Positions 25,995 to 37,900 of a stretch of 64,000 nt of DNA are shown piece after piece. Origin of the DNA: Schistosoma haematobium. Taxonomy: Eukaryota; Platyhelminthes; Trematoda; Strigeidida; Schistosomatidae. The notes under the pieces were generated by a model. The model had not been told where the DNA came from. It saw only the letters and a program-made list of their open reading frames with translations, and searched no databases. The position numbers were made by a program, and so were the translations under genes. The number at the start of each line of letters is the position of its first letter. The stretch's first letter is position 1. Location: positions 15,692,510 to 15,756,509 of the forward strand of contig NC_067200.1 of assembly GCF_000699445.3 (NCBI RefSeq), read 5' to 3'.

Positions 25995-28900
25995 AGGAGA
26001 AAAAACTAACACTTAAATCTCGATAGATTTTTTGGTATTTATTTGGTAAGCGATCCCAAGTTTGTTTTAATCGTTCGACAGGTGTTTGATGTAATCCAAC
26101 TAGTAGACAGAACATTGTGTTAAAATTGCGCAGTTCACGGCATAATTTGGCAAGCTAATAGATAGAGTGGAGAAGAGAGAAAAAAAGATGTAAATTACGT
26201 AGTAGTTATTATTTTAGATTAATAATATCACCTCTTACTTACATGAGCAGAAAAAAGCATAGTAACTCAATTCTACCATATACAGATTTATGCTTACAGC
26301 GCTTTGGGTCATACTGTTTTGAAAATGAATTCGCTAAAAAGAGAACTCTTCGCTGAACTAATCTTTTTTATTTAATGTCTTAATGGATGTATTCCATTTA
26401 CTAAATATATATATATATCAAATTACATTCTATATTATATTTTTTACACCTCATCGTAATGAAATTAAAATACGTAAAGGGTATAAGGGTTCTGAGTTTT
26501 TGATGATGAGTGGCTCTACATCCTCAGAAAAGAGAAAAATGGTAGTAACAAGATGATTTGGAGGTGTGCGAAGCATCGTACGGAGAACTGTAGATCTAGC
26601 TGTCATACGAAATATGAAGTTATTACAAGACAGTCAATCAAACATAATTATGGTAAAACTATTAATATACATGTAATATTCCAATGAGAAGAAATTAAAT
26701 TTCTAACGTTTCGCGTCTTAGTGTAAGTTACTTATTTCAGATAAAGTAACTTTTAAATAGTGATCGGAAGAATAAAAGATCGAACAGTCTCATAAACGTA
26801 AACGAAACATCAAACCTTAGATAAAGTATCTGTCTGTCTATTGTATTCAGTATCAACTGTGATTCAGATGAAACAGACAATTACGCACGTACATGACCAT
26901 CAGGGGGCCGCTACTAAATCTGAGTTTACTGCATGCATTGAACTTAACATCCAAATACAAAACAACTGTGAAAGAAGAGGATTTCCTTTTGAATGATAAT
27001 GAACCAGGTGACAAACGAATTACAATCTTTTTTCATAATTCAGAAGCTGGAATTGATGATGAGGTAGTGTACTCATTGGTATACCGAGAGTACATCCAAG
27101 ACCCAGTTGCGTTTACTGATTTATATATACATAACTCATTCAATTCAATACGATATCTCCTTGGTTTACATTACCCGACCGTTGTTGCTACCTTGACGTG
27201 GTGGTCGGGCTTGCCTATCGTGATGAAGCAACCGAGCTATACTGGCTGGAACAACCGTTCCTCAAGGTCCTACCATGTCAGACAGCTCGGTTGAAGAGCG
27301 GTAAGACTAAAACCAGCAAACCCTAGGTCCGAAGGCAAAGTCGTACTGCTGACTGTACAGAGGTGTGATCGCAGTAAGGTGTTTCCTTCAGACAACCAGC
27401 ATGACAGCGATGCTGCCTTCCCACAAGGAGGGGTGGGGTTAGAAAAGGTCGACCCTAAAAATGCACACCTCGCCTTATCCCACGGATATACGTCTCCGGC
27501 GGTAAGGTCTCAATAAGTACGGAGCTAACACAAAAATTACCTATAACAAGGTCGTGTGTGACCGACATCAAGCAGTTGTCCCTTGGGCACTGCGGTCACG
27601 CTCTCAGTTCACTAAGACCACCTTTAATCCAATTTCCTTTTCAGGTACCTCCAGAACAACCCTTCCACGGTGTGGGCAACCGGGAAGTGATAACCGCCCT
27701 CATACCTCTAACAGCACCCAAGACCACTGTATTCATAATCAACCTCCCTCTTCAATTCCTGTTATCCCTCCTACATCGACTTTCAACTCTAAACTTCCTC
27801 TCTCGGCTTCCACCTCAAGTGTCACCGTAGCCAACGATTCTAGTGTTCAAAACTCTGTCCCAGGTCTACTGAAACCTCGCTCCAAACTACACATTGGAAC
27901 CTTCAACGTACGCACCCTATGTCAAATCGGTCAGCAGGCTTCCTTGGCTAAAACCCTAGACTCTCTTTCCATTGATGTATGCTGTGTCTCCGAAACACGC
28001 ATACAGGATTCCAGTGTGGTCATTCACTTGACCTCACCTCGGCAAGACGGAGAGCCAACGAGATACACCCTTCGTGTGTCTGGTGACCCGATGGAAAGTT
28101 CTCGTGGACTGGCAGGTGTAGGCATAGCACTAAGCATGAGGGCCGAACAAGCACTGCTACAGTGGATCCCCGTCAACAGTCGTCTATGTGCTGTTCGGCT
28201 GAACGGCTACGTAAGAACTCGGAAGGATAGGGACACACGTCGTTGCCTTTTTGTCGTTTCTGCCTACGCTCCCACTGACTGCAGCTCAGATGAAGTGAAA
28301 GATGAATTTTACAGAAAGCTTTCTGAACTTCTTCAGAAAGCTAAACGCTCAGACATAGTACTCGTAGCAGGTGATTTTAATACTCAGATAGGCAGTCTAA
28401 ACCAAACAGAAAGGCATTTAGGTGGATATTTTAGTATTCCGACACAGCGAACAGATAATGGTAATCGTCTGCTGCAACTGTGCTCAGACAATCGTTTATT
28501 TTTGGCAAACACAAATTTTAAGCATAAGGAGAGACATCGTCTAACATGGAGACCCCATGCACCAAACCAACGATGGACTCAAATAGACCACATTGCCATC
28601 AGTCATCGTTGGAGAGGGTCGGTAGAAGATTGTCGCTCATTCTGGAGTACCTGCTTGGACTCCGACCATGCCCTAATACGGGCACGCATCTGCTTGCGCC
28701 TCACTGGACGCAAAAAGCCACATTAAAAAGACCCGTTAGAACTGAGTTGAGTAACGAGAAAACCAAAAGTAGGTTCCAGGAACAACTGAGGTCACAATTA
28801 GGTAGTTGTGAAGACGAGGCTGACCCAGATGTTGCTTGGAAGGGCATACAATCAGCTGTGGAAACAGCAGTGACATCTATTAGTGACTTAAACCACAGAG

Positions 28901-31900
28901 TTACAAGGAACCAGTGGATTTCTTCAAGGTCTGTCACACTGATGGATTCTCGCAAACTCGTCCCATCAGGTTCTGAACATGATGAAGAGCGTAAACAAAT
29001 CAGATCTAGGTTAAGAAAAAGTCTAAGGAACGACCGTGAGCAGTGGTGGGTAACGAAAGCAAAAGAGATGGAAAAGGCGGCGACTATAGGGAACACAAGA
29101 CAGCTTTACAGACTAATAAAAGAAACTGGAATTAATAAGTCAAGTGTAAGTGAGATTATTTCGGAAAAAGATGATACTCTCATCTGCTCCCAGTCCAGAC
29201 GTTTAGAACGATGGGCGGAACATTTTAGAGAACAGTTCAGCTGGCCTTCAGCTACTCTACAACTACCCTCCATTCCCAGACAAAGTGAATGGAACATTGA
29301 AGTAGGTCCCCCAACCCTTGCTGAAGTTCAAAAGGCTATAGTTAATCTGAAACGAGGAAGGGCAGCTGGTCCAGATGGATTGGCTCCAGAGGTCTTTAAG
29401 GATTGGGGTACCATTTTAGTGATTAGGTTGACTAATATTTTAGCCATGATCTGGGAGTTAGACGTTATCCCATCTGACTGGTCGCAATCACTTATCGTCC
29501 CAATATATAAGAGTGGGTCAAAATCATCCTGTGACAACCACAGAGGGATTAGTTTAACAAACATAGTATCTAAAATACTGGCCTCGATAATTATCAAACG
29601 CCTAACTAAGACACGTGAACTACAAACACGAGAGAACCAAGCTGGCTTTAGACCTGGTCGTGGCTGCATCGACCACATATTCACCATTCGTCAGGTTCTA
29701 GAACACAGGCATACCTATCGGCGTCCGACGATGGTGGTCTTTCTTGACTTAAAAGCAGCATTTGACTCGGTAGACCGCGAGATTCTGTGGCAGTGTCTGT
29801 CATTGAAAGGCGTACCTCAGAAGTACATAAACCTTATAAAGGCTCTTTACTCGAGCACTACTAGTCGAGTCAGGGCTTATGGCGAACTGTCATCTACTTT
29901 TGCAACCTCAAGTGGTGTCCGTCAAGGCTGCCCACTTTCTCCATTTTTGTTTAACTTCATCATAGACCTATTGATAGAAATAACATTCTCGTCGACTGAA
30001 TTTTCGGGTATTGATCTCCTACCAGGAGGTCCACTTATCGACTTAGAATACGCAGATGACATAGTCCTGTTTGGTGAAGACGCTGATAAAATGCAAAGTC
30101 TTCTGGTAGCACTAAGCAACAACGCCAGAATGTTTGGAATGCGCTTCTCTCCCTCTAAATGCAAGTTGTTGCTTCAGGACTGGTCTGCGTCAACACCTGA
30201 ACTAAGGATAGGGAGTGAAGTAGTCGAACGCGTTGACAACTTCACTTATCTTGGAAGTCTGATCAGCCCTAATGGGTTGGTGTCTGACGAAATCTCAGCA
30301 CGGATTCGTAAAGCTCGTTTGGCTTTTGCCAACTTACGTCACCTTTGGCGGAGGCGAGATATCCGTCTATCAATAAAAGGACGAGTATACTGCTCGGCAG
30401 TCCGTTCTGTTTTAATTTACGGCAGCGAAACATGGCCCTTAAGAGTAGAACACACCCGTAAGCTACTAGTATTTGAGCACAGATGCCTTAGAAATATTTC
30501 CAACATCTGCTGGGATCATCACGTAAGTAATAGTGAGGTTAGACGCAGGGTATTAGGAAATGATGGTAAATCAGTTGATGAGGTTATGAATCTTCACCGA
30601 CTGAGATGGTTGGGCCACGTATTACGTATGCCTGAACACCGATTACCGCGACGTGCAATGCTAACCGGTGTAGGGGATGGTTGGAAGAAAGTTAGGGGCG
30701 ACCAAACCAAAGCGTGGCATCAATGCTTGATTTCACGAACTTCTAGTCTTAGCCATGTTGGTAGATACAGACTACTTGGTTGGGGTCCGCGTGACTATCG
30801 TAACCAATGGTTGGAGACCCTTGGTGACATGGCTCAGAATCGATCACAATGGCGTCGGTGTATACACTCTCTGTCTTCTCTTAAACTAAGAGATTAAGAT
30901 CACTTCACATCTTTCTTTCTACGAACTAATTCTTTCTTCCTATACTATATCCTTATTGCAATCTTTCTCCTATATATTACCACCTTTGACCTAACCACTG
31001 CTATGAATCCGGTGTTTGTCTTGCTGTGCTAATGAGGTATGGCAACCTGGGCCGATGCATACATGTGCCTGGTCCTACGTTGTAGCTGACTGACTGGTTT
31101 ACATTATAATGAACGATGAAAGTATGAATTCATACGTGTAGGTTTAAAACAAATCGAACGAATGGGGTTTGACTATAAGTCCATTAATTATCAAGAGTGA
31201 TTACGAATACAGAACTTTCATCAGCATTTCGACAAGTATATAGTGGAGACTACGGTAATCAACAACTCCGTCTGGAGTCCCTCCGAGGGCTACTGCCGGT
31301 CCCAAGCCCGGATAAAGGAGGAGGGTTGGGTATGGGGTTAGCGACCCCATCCCGTAGAAAACTAACTCGCTAAAAAACGCTAACCAGAAAGAATTATTCA
31401 AACCTTTAAACTCTGCCTTGGGAGTCAGAAGGTCTTCATTTAGAAGAACTATGACGCTTCATGATGAAAGCCGAATTCCTTCTGAAGTTACGAGGCCGAT
31501 GCCCCTTCTGATAACCAGAGCAACCATTTATTAAGGTACATGGAATGTTCGTACAATGTGGGAGACCGGGAGAGCCTTCCAAATTGCTGCAGAAATGAGC
31601 AGTTACAACCTAGAGGTGCTTGAGATCAGTGAAACACACTGCACACAAGTTGGACAACAACGAATAACTTCAGGAGAGCTTCTGTTATACTCCGGCCATG
31701 AAGAAGAAAATGCTCCACATACACAAGGAGTTGCATTAATGTTGCCCAAACAAGCACAAAATGCGCTTATAGGATGGGAATCTCATGGATCAAGGATCAT
31801 CAAAGCCTCCTTCAAAACAAAGAAAGAAGGCATTTCAATGAACATCATCCAATGCTATGCGCCTACCAACGACTACAATGAAGACGCTAAAGATCAATTC

Positions 31901-34900
31901 TACAATAAGCTGCAGTCAATCATCGACAAGTGCCTAACAAAGGACCTGACCATTCTGATGGGAGATTTCAATGCCAAGGTTGGAGTGGACAACACCGGAT
32001 ATGAAGACATCATGGGACGACACGGACTGAGAGAAAGGGAGGAAGATGGTGAGAGATTTGCAAACCTATATGCCTTCAATAAACTGGTAATAGGCGGCAC
32101 TATATTCCCATATAAACCCATTCACAAAATCACATGGACTTCACCGGATCACACTACGCAAAACCAAATCGACCATATCTTCATCAACAATAAGTTCAGG
32201 AGGACAATGGAGGATGTGAGAACTAAGAGAGGAGCTGATATAGCATCAGATCATCACTTGCTGGTCGCCAAGATGAAATTGAAACTCAAGAAGCACCGGA
32301 CGATGGAGAGGACAACAGCATAAAAGTTTAATACGGCCTTTCTTCGGGATACTGACAAACTCAGTGAATTCAAGATAGCCCTCAGTAATAGGTTCCAGGC
32401 CTTTCACGATCTACTCAATGGAGAGGGAACTACTATGAAGAGCAACTGGAGGGGGATCAAAGAGGCAATCACTTCAGCATGTCATGAGGTTCTGGGCCAC
32501 AAGAAGCACCACCACAAGGAATGGATCACTGTTGATACACTGGATAGGATTTAAGGAAGGAGGAACAAGAAAGCAGCAATCAATAACAGCCGAACAAGAG
32601 CAGAAAAAGCCAAGGCACAATCTGGATACACAGAAGTAAACAAGCCAGTGAAAAGGAGCATCAGAACTGATCTCAGCAACTGTGATAACTACAGGGGCAT
32701 CACTCTTCTCTCAATACCGGGAAAAGTCTTCAACAGGGTATTGTTAAACAGGATGAAGGACTGCGTAGACGCCCAACTTCGTGACCAACAGGCAGGATTC
32801 CGTAAGGATAGATCGTGTACAGACCAAATCGCAACTCTACGGATCATTGTGGAACAATCAATTGAATGGAATTCATCGCTCTACATCAACTTCATTGACT
32901 ACGAAAAGGCATTTGATAGCGTGGACAGAACAACACTACGGAAACTTCTTCGACACTACGGCGTGCCTCAGAAGATAGTCAATATCATACGGAATTCCTA
33001 TGATGGATTAAACTGCAAAACTGTGCATGGAAGACAGTTGACAAAGTCGTTCGAAGTAAAGACCGGTGTCAGGCAAGGTTGCTTACTCTCATCCTTCCTC
33101 TTTCTTTTGGTGATCGACTGGATCATGAAAACGTCAACTTCTGAAGGGAAGCACGGGATACAGTGGACTTCTAAGATGCAGTTGGACGATCTAGACTTCG
33201 CAGATGATCAAGCCCTTCTATCCCAAACGCAACAACAGATGCAGGAGAAAACGACAGTGTAGCAGCAGTAGGTCTCAATATACACAAAGGGAAGAGCAAG
33301 GTTCTCCGATACAACACAGCATGCACCAATCCGATCACAATTGACGGAGAAGATTTGGAAGATGTAAAAACCTTTACATATTTGGGCAGCATCATTGATG
33401 AACAGGGTGGATCTGATGCAGATGTGAAGGCGCGGATCGGCAAAGCAAGAGCAGCATATTTACAACTGAAGAACATCTGGAACTCAAAGCAACTGTCAAC
33501 CAACACCAAGGTCAGGATTTTCAATACAAATGTCAAGACAGTTCTACTGTATGGGGCAGAAACCTGGAGAACTACGAAAGCCATCATGCAGAAAATACAG
33601 GTGTTTATTAACAGTTGTCTACGCAAAATACTTCGGATCCGTTGGCCAGACACTATTAGCAACAACGTACTGTGGGAAAGAACAAACCAGATCCCAGTGG
33701 AGGAGGAAATTAGGAAGAAGCGCTGGAAGTGGATAGGACACACATTGAGGAAAGCACCCAACTGAGTCACAAGACAAGCCCTCACATGGAATCCTCAAGG
33801 CCAAAGGAAAAGAGGAAGACCAAAGAACACATTACGCCGAGAAATGGAAATAGACATGAAAAAAATGAACAAGAATTGGATGGAACTAGAAAAGAAGGCC
33901 CAGGACAGAGTGGGTTGGAGAATGCTGGTCGGCGGCCTATGCTCCATTAGGAGTAACAGGCGAAAGTAAGTAAGTAAAGTAACGGTAATGAACAAACCTT
34001 CAAAGGCGTTAGATGATACGCGAATTCGGTTTAGCAGATCCATTAGATGGTAGATTTAGCTTTCCAGCCGGCTATAGACATAACTTCATTTGACGGTCTG
34101 ATGGAGTCATTAATCCACGTAGAGAATCAAGAAATCAATGTACTAACAAATTGTTTTGAAGAAACCTGGTCTGAAAGGCTGTAGCAATCTAATTTTTAAA
34201 ACTGTACTCTGGAATGTTCAGTTCTTTTTAGGAACGCCTTTTTAAAACGAACAACTCGACAGAGGAAAGAGATAGAGGTCTTAGCTAATTCACTGATTTT
34301 GCTCATCCAGTCATACGGGAACTCATGAATGTTATAAAAAAGGAACAGTCCAAGTGATTTAGAAATCGAGCAGTTTATAGCAGGGATCCAGCAACAGCCC
34401 GTAAAAGGAGGTAACAGATGTATTCAACTGATCGTAGAATATTTTGAAAACAGATAGATACCAGGATATTTATGCAGTTTGATATTGCGTAATTTGGTGT
34501 TGAATACTTAGCCACTAAACTGTTACAGAAGTTCATCATATTATTAAATCACCCTTATTGGAGGGTAATGAGTGGTCAATGATTTTATCTGGCCGTACAA
34601 GGGAGATGTAAAGAACAGGAAGCGAAATTTGATCTACTACTCAAAACAATGTGGTTAAGAGAAAAACACATGATGAAATGATTGAATTAAACTTTTAGGT
34701 GTTTTGTCCTGATGTTTATTTGTTAATCTAACAACGTATTGTCAGAACTCAAAACAAGCGACACCATTTTTTCTTTACGCTATGCCTTATTTAAATGAAG
34801 ACAGATTGGCGAATGATTCCGACCGATTTTTCAAATTAAAATAGATGGGATCTATTTAATAAAAAGACTAATTTTTAGTAACAAAGGAAACACTTTAGAT

Positions 34901-37900
34901 ATAATGATAACGTGGCCAATAAAACTACTGAAAAATGCACTCATTACATACACAATTAACAGATACTCGCTCCATTATTACTAGTTTTTTAACCACTCAA
35001 AGTATAATAGTTATAAAAATATCACGGAAATGATTGAGATTGCAACCTCGATTTTTTCACGTGAAAAAGACAGTAACTTGATAGTAACAAAATAAACTGA
35101 CATTAATTATTTGATGTCCACATAAGAGATATTTTTCACATCTTATAGTCTATATAAAGAATGAAAATTTAATACCCATAAATAGTTTGAAATTCAAGAG
35201 ATCAACTCGAAATACTCCATCTTCAAAATTTTCGATTAGAAGTAAAATATAGTCATAAGCAAAAATAAAATACCTTGATAAAACGTTTCAACAAATCAAC
35301 ACGTCGATTCAAGTTAGTTTCATTGCAAATTTCAGTGGGAGCCCAATACGCTTCACGGTTGACAAGATCGGTGAATCGATCCAAATTTTCATGACCTGTT
35401 GCATATCCAGTATTACTACTGTTACTATTATTGCCAACCACACATGAAGAGATATTATTAACATGTGCATTACTGAGTCCAAATATCTCATCAATATATT
35501 CAGTGGATTGAACAGATCGAAATATTTCATAATCATCAATAGTTAACCGAGCAGCTAATTCATTTGGTGGAAGCTAAAAGCAATTATTCAATAAAAAGAT
35601 CACAATTGATCAGATCATCAGATATTAGGAGTGACAAATAAACTGAGTATTATCGGAATGATGGGTTTTGTGGAGGTAGTATTTATCATAAATTTAACAC
35701 AATTGGAGTACTCATTGAGAATTAGGCTGAATTGAACAGGTATTTCAAACTAGCGCGGAACAACTCAGCAGAGCACACCCTTGTCAAGCAAGGATTTAAC
35801 AAAGTTATACATACGTCTACTATGCTAAAAAAAGGTTGTATCCAGTCAGTTTTTAGGGAAGATTTAGAAGTAATTTTTTTACATTTACAATTTTTCGTGA
35901 TCGAAAAAAATCAAAAATGCGTATATTTTGGAATTTATTTGATGATTTTTGTATATTTAAAGGTTGTATAATTATGCGATTAAATGTCTAATGTTTAAGT
36001 AATTAGCAGTTCGCTTTAGGAATAACACTTCAAAGTCATTGACATTTAATGTTCAAGGCGCAAAGTCAGGATGCTTTGAATATCACGTGTCATACACTTG
36101 AAATATTATATCACTTGAGTGACACCAATCTGCTTATTTCTTTAAAGTAAGGCGAATTTGGCACGTTTGAAGTCAAACTTAATTGAACATCTGGTCTCTA
36201 TGTTTTAGGTAAGTCATAAGGTTTATTCATAAACTGGTCGATTCAGTAACGTAAGTCACTTGATCACAAAATTACCCGATTAATTCGGTTTTGTCTTATA
36301 TTTTCGCAGTCAGTCAGTAACAACGTAGAACTTCGTACGTACGTACATCAGTTCGAGTTGCCACACCACATTAGCACACAGATGCAGTGGTCGATTCAAA
36401 TCCCGTAGTGGTAGAGGTAGCAAGAGTATAAGCAGTAATCGGGAAGATTAGGGTTTGGAGATGTTATTTAAAGAGTATAATACAGTGAAACAAATTTGGA
36501 AATAGGAAAAAAACGGACATGAAGAATTCAGAAGATTAGAATTTGGGAGAACACAAAGAGTGGATGCACCTGCGCCATTGCAAACGATTTTGAGCCATGT
36601 CGTTCAGGGTCTCTAACCATCGGTTGCTATCATCTCGCGGTCCCCAACCAGGTAGTCTGCACCTACCAACATGACTCAGTCCACTTGTCAGTGACTTCAT
36701 GGACTTGTGCCATGTTTTGGTTTGGCCGCCCCTAGCTTTCTTCCAACCTACTCCTATACCACTGAACATAGCACGTCAAGGTAGTCGGTGGTTGGGCATA
36801 CGTAACACATGTTCCAGCCATCTCAACTGATGAAGTTTCACTACTTCATCAATTGATTTGCCATCCTTACTTAGTACCCGTTTCCTAACAACTGTGTCTT
36901 TCCTACGTCCAGTAAGACGCAAGCAAATACGCGCTCGTACGAGAGCATGATCTGAATCTAGGCATGTGCTCCAGAATGAGCGACAGTCTTCTATTGAGCC
37001 CCTCCATCGGTGGCTGACAACGATGTGATCTATTTGGGTCCAACGTTGGGATGAATTAGGGGGTCGCCATGTTAAAAGATGTTTTTCCTTATACTCAAAG
37101 TTAGTGTTTGCAAGAAACAGGCGGTTATCTGAGCATAGGTGCAACAGACGGTCGCCATTATCTGTTCTCTGAGCCACGACACCATAAGATCCACCTAGGT
37201 GTCTTTCCCTATCGCTTAGTTTACCTACTTGAGCATTAAAGTCACCGGCCACTATTACTACATCCGAGCGCTTAGCTTTTCGGAGAAGGTCCGAAAGCTT
37301 TCTGTAAAACTCATCTTTTACATCATCTGAGCTGCAGTCAGTGGGAGAACAGGCAGAGACGACGAAGAGGCAACGACGAGTGTCCCTATCTTTCCGGATT
37401 CTTACTGTTCCGTTTAGTCGGACAGCGCACAAACGACTGTCTACTGGGATCCAGTTTAAGAGAGCTAGTTCTGCCCTAGGACTCAATGCTATACCTACGC
37501 CGGCGAGGCCACGGGAAGCAGAATCTGGGCTTCCAGATACACGAAGTGTAAATCGAGTCGGTTCTTTATTTTGACATGGTAATGTCAAATGAATGACGCT
37601 ACTCGGATCCTGTATGCGCGTTTCGGAGACGCAGCCCACATCGATGGCGCGAGATTGTAAAGTCCTAGCTAAGGAAGCCTGTTGTCCTATTTGGCACAGT
37701 GTTCGTACGTTAAAACCTCCTACGTGTAGTTTAGAGCGTGGTTTCAGGAGACCAGGAATAACGTTTCGCGTACTCGAATCGTTTGCCCTAGCGATGCAAG
37801 GTGAAAAAAGGACGTGAGGAGGGTTAGTTGTGGAGATAAGAGAGTTATTAGGAGGTGTAAGAAGTATTTGAATGTGACCAACTTGGTCCAGTGTGCTGTT

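Larger units (their letters stand above)
16069..26010 (-). other. RAPGEF intron, 9.9 kb
   Basis: It holds a possible SR2-like 5'-region relic (16640-16795), two related LTR-like segments (17437-18180 and 20560-20830), a facing pair of hammerhead relics (19045-19230), a rootletin-like processed pseudogene (22390-23035), a hammerhead SINE (23165-23400), an SR2-like tail (24965-25195) and a (TA)n tract. Nothing could be named in 18190-19040, 19240-20540, 20850-22170 and 23410-24960. Confidence 0.85.
27174..31094 (+). mobile_element. Near-intact full-length SR2-like RTE retrotransposon with 12-bp target-site duplication
   Basis: TGGTTTACATTA lies at 27162-27173 and 31095-31106. The 3.92-kb element has a ~380-base 5' region starting CCCGACCGTTG, an endonuclease frame, a reverse transcriptase frame and a ~200-base 3' region ending GTAGCTGACTGACTG. 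The coding region needs only one base restored to be continuous (see 28711). It is the reference copy for the other SR2-like fragments here and is antisense to the host gene. Confidence 0.93.
31203..33972 (+). mobile_element. Perere-3/SR3-like RTE element with internal deletion
   Basis: It has a 5' region with CGTCTGGAGTCCCTCCGAGG and AAGCCCGGATAAAGGAGG, an endonuclease frame, linker, RT and a 3' end with GTAAGTAAGTAA. About 0.6 kb is missing at about 32668, where the linker (RSIRTD) joins directly to SNCDNYRG of the RT, removing the RT N-terminal block. A second small deletion and a frame shift lie near 33256. Left end approximate; no target duplication found. Confidence 0.88.
26155..35273 (-). 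other. RAPGEF intron, 9.1 kb
   Basis: It is filled mostly by two retrotransposons on the plus strand, antisense to the gene (27174-31094 and 31203-33972), plus a coding-like relic they interrupt. 26160-26870 and 33980-35270 hold nothing recognisable. Confidence 0.85.

Noticed and set aside
28546..28726. Overlap of endonuclease and RT frames as programmed frameshifting
   Set aside because: The related copy at 45070 has one more A and reads through, so a one-base loss is the simpler explanation.
31556..32323. Host gene similar to craniofacial development protein 2
   Set aside because: The protein is the APE-type endonuclease of an RTE element, with its 5' region and RT beside it.
33171..33785. 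204-codon minus-strand frame, repeated at 43149-43706
   Set aside because: Antisense shadow of the Perere-3-like RT C-terminus; it recurs only because the element does.
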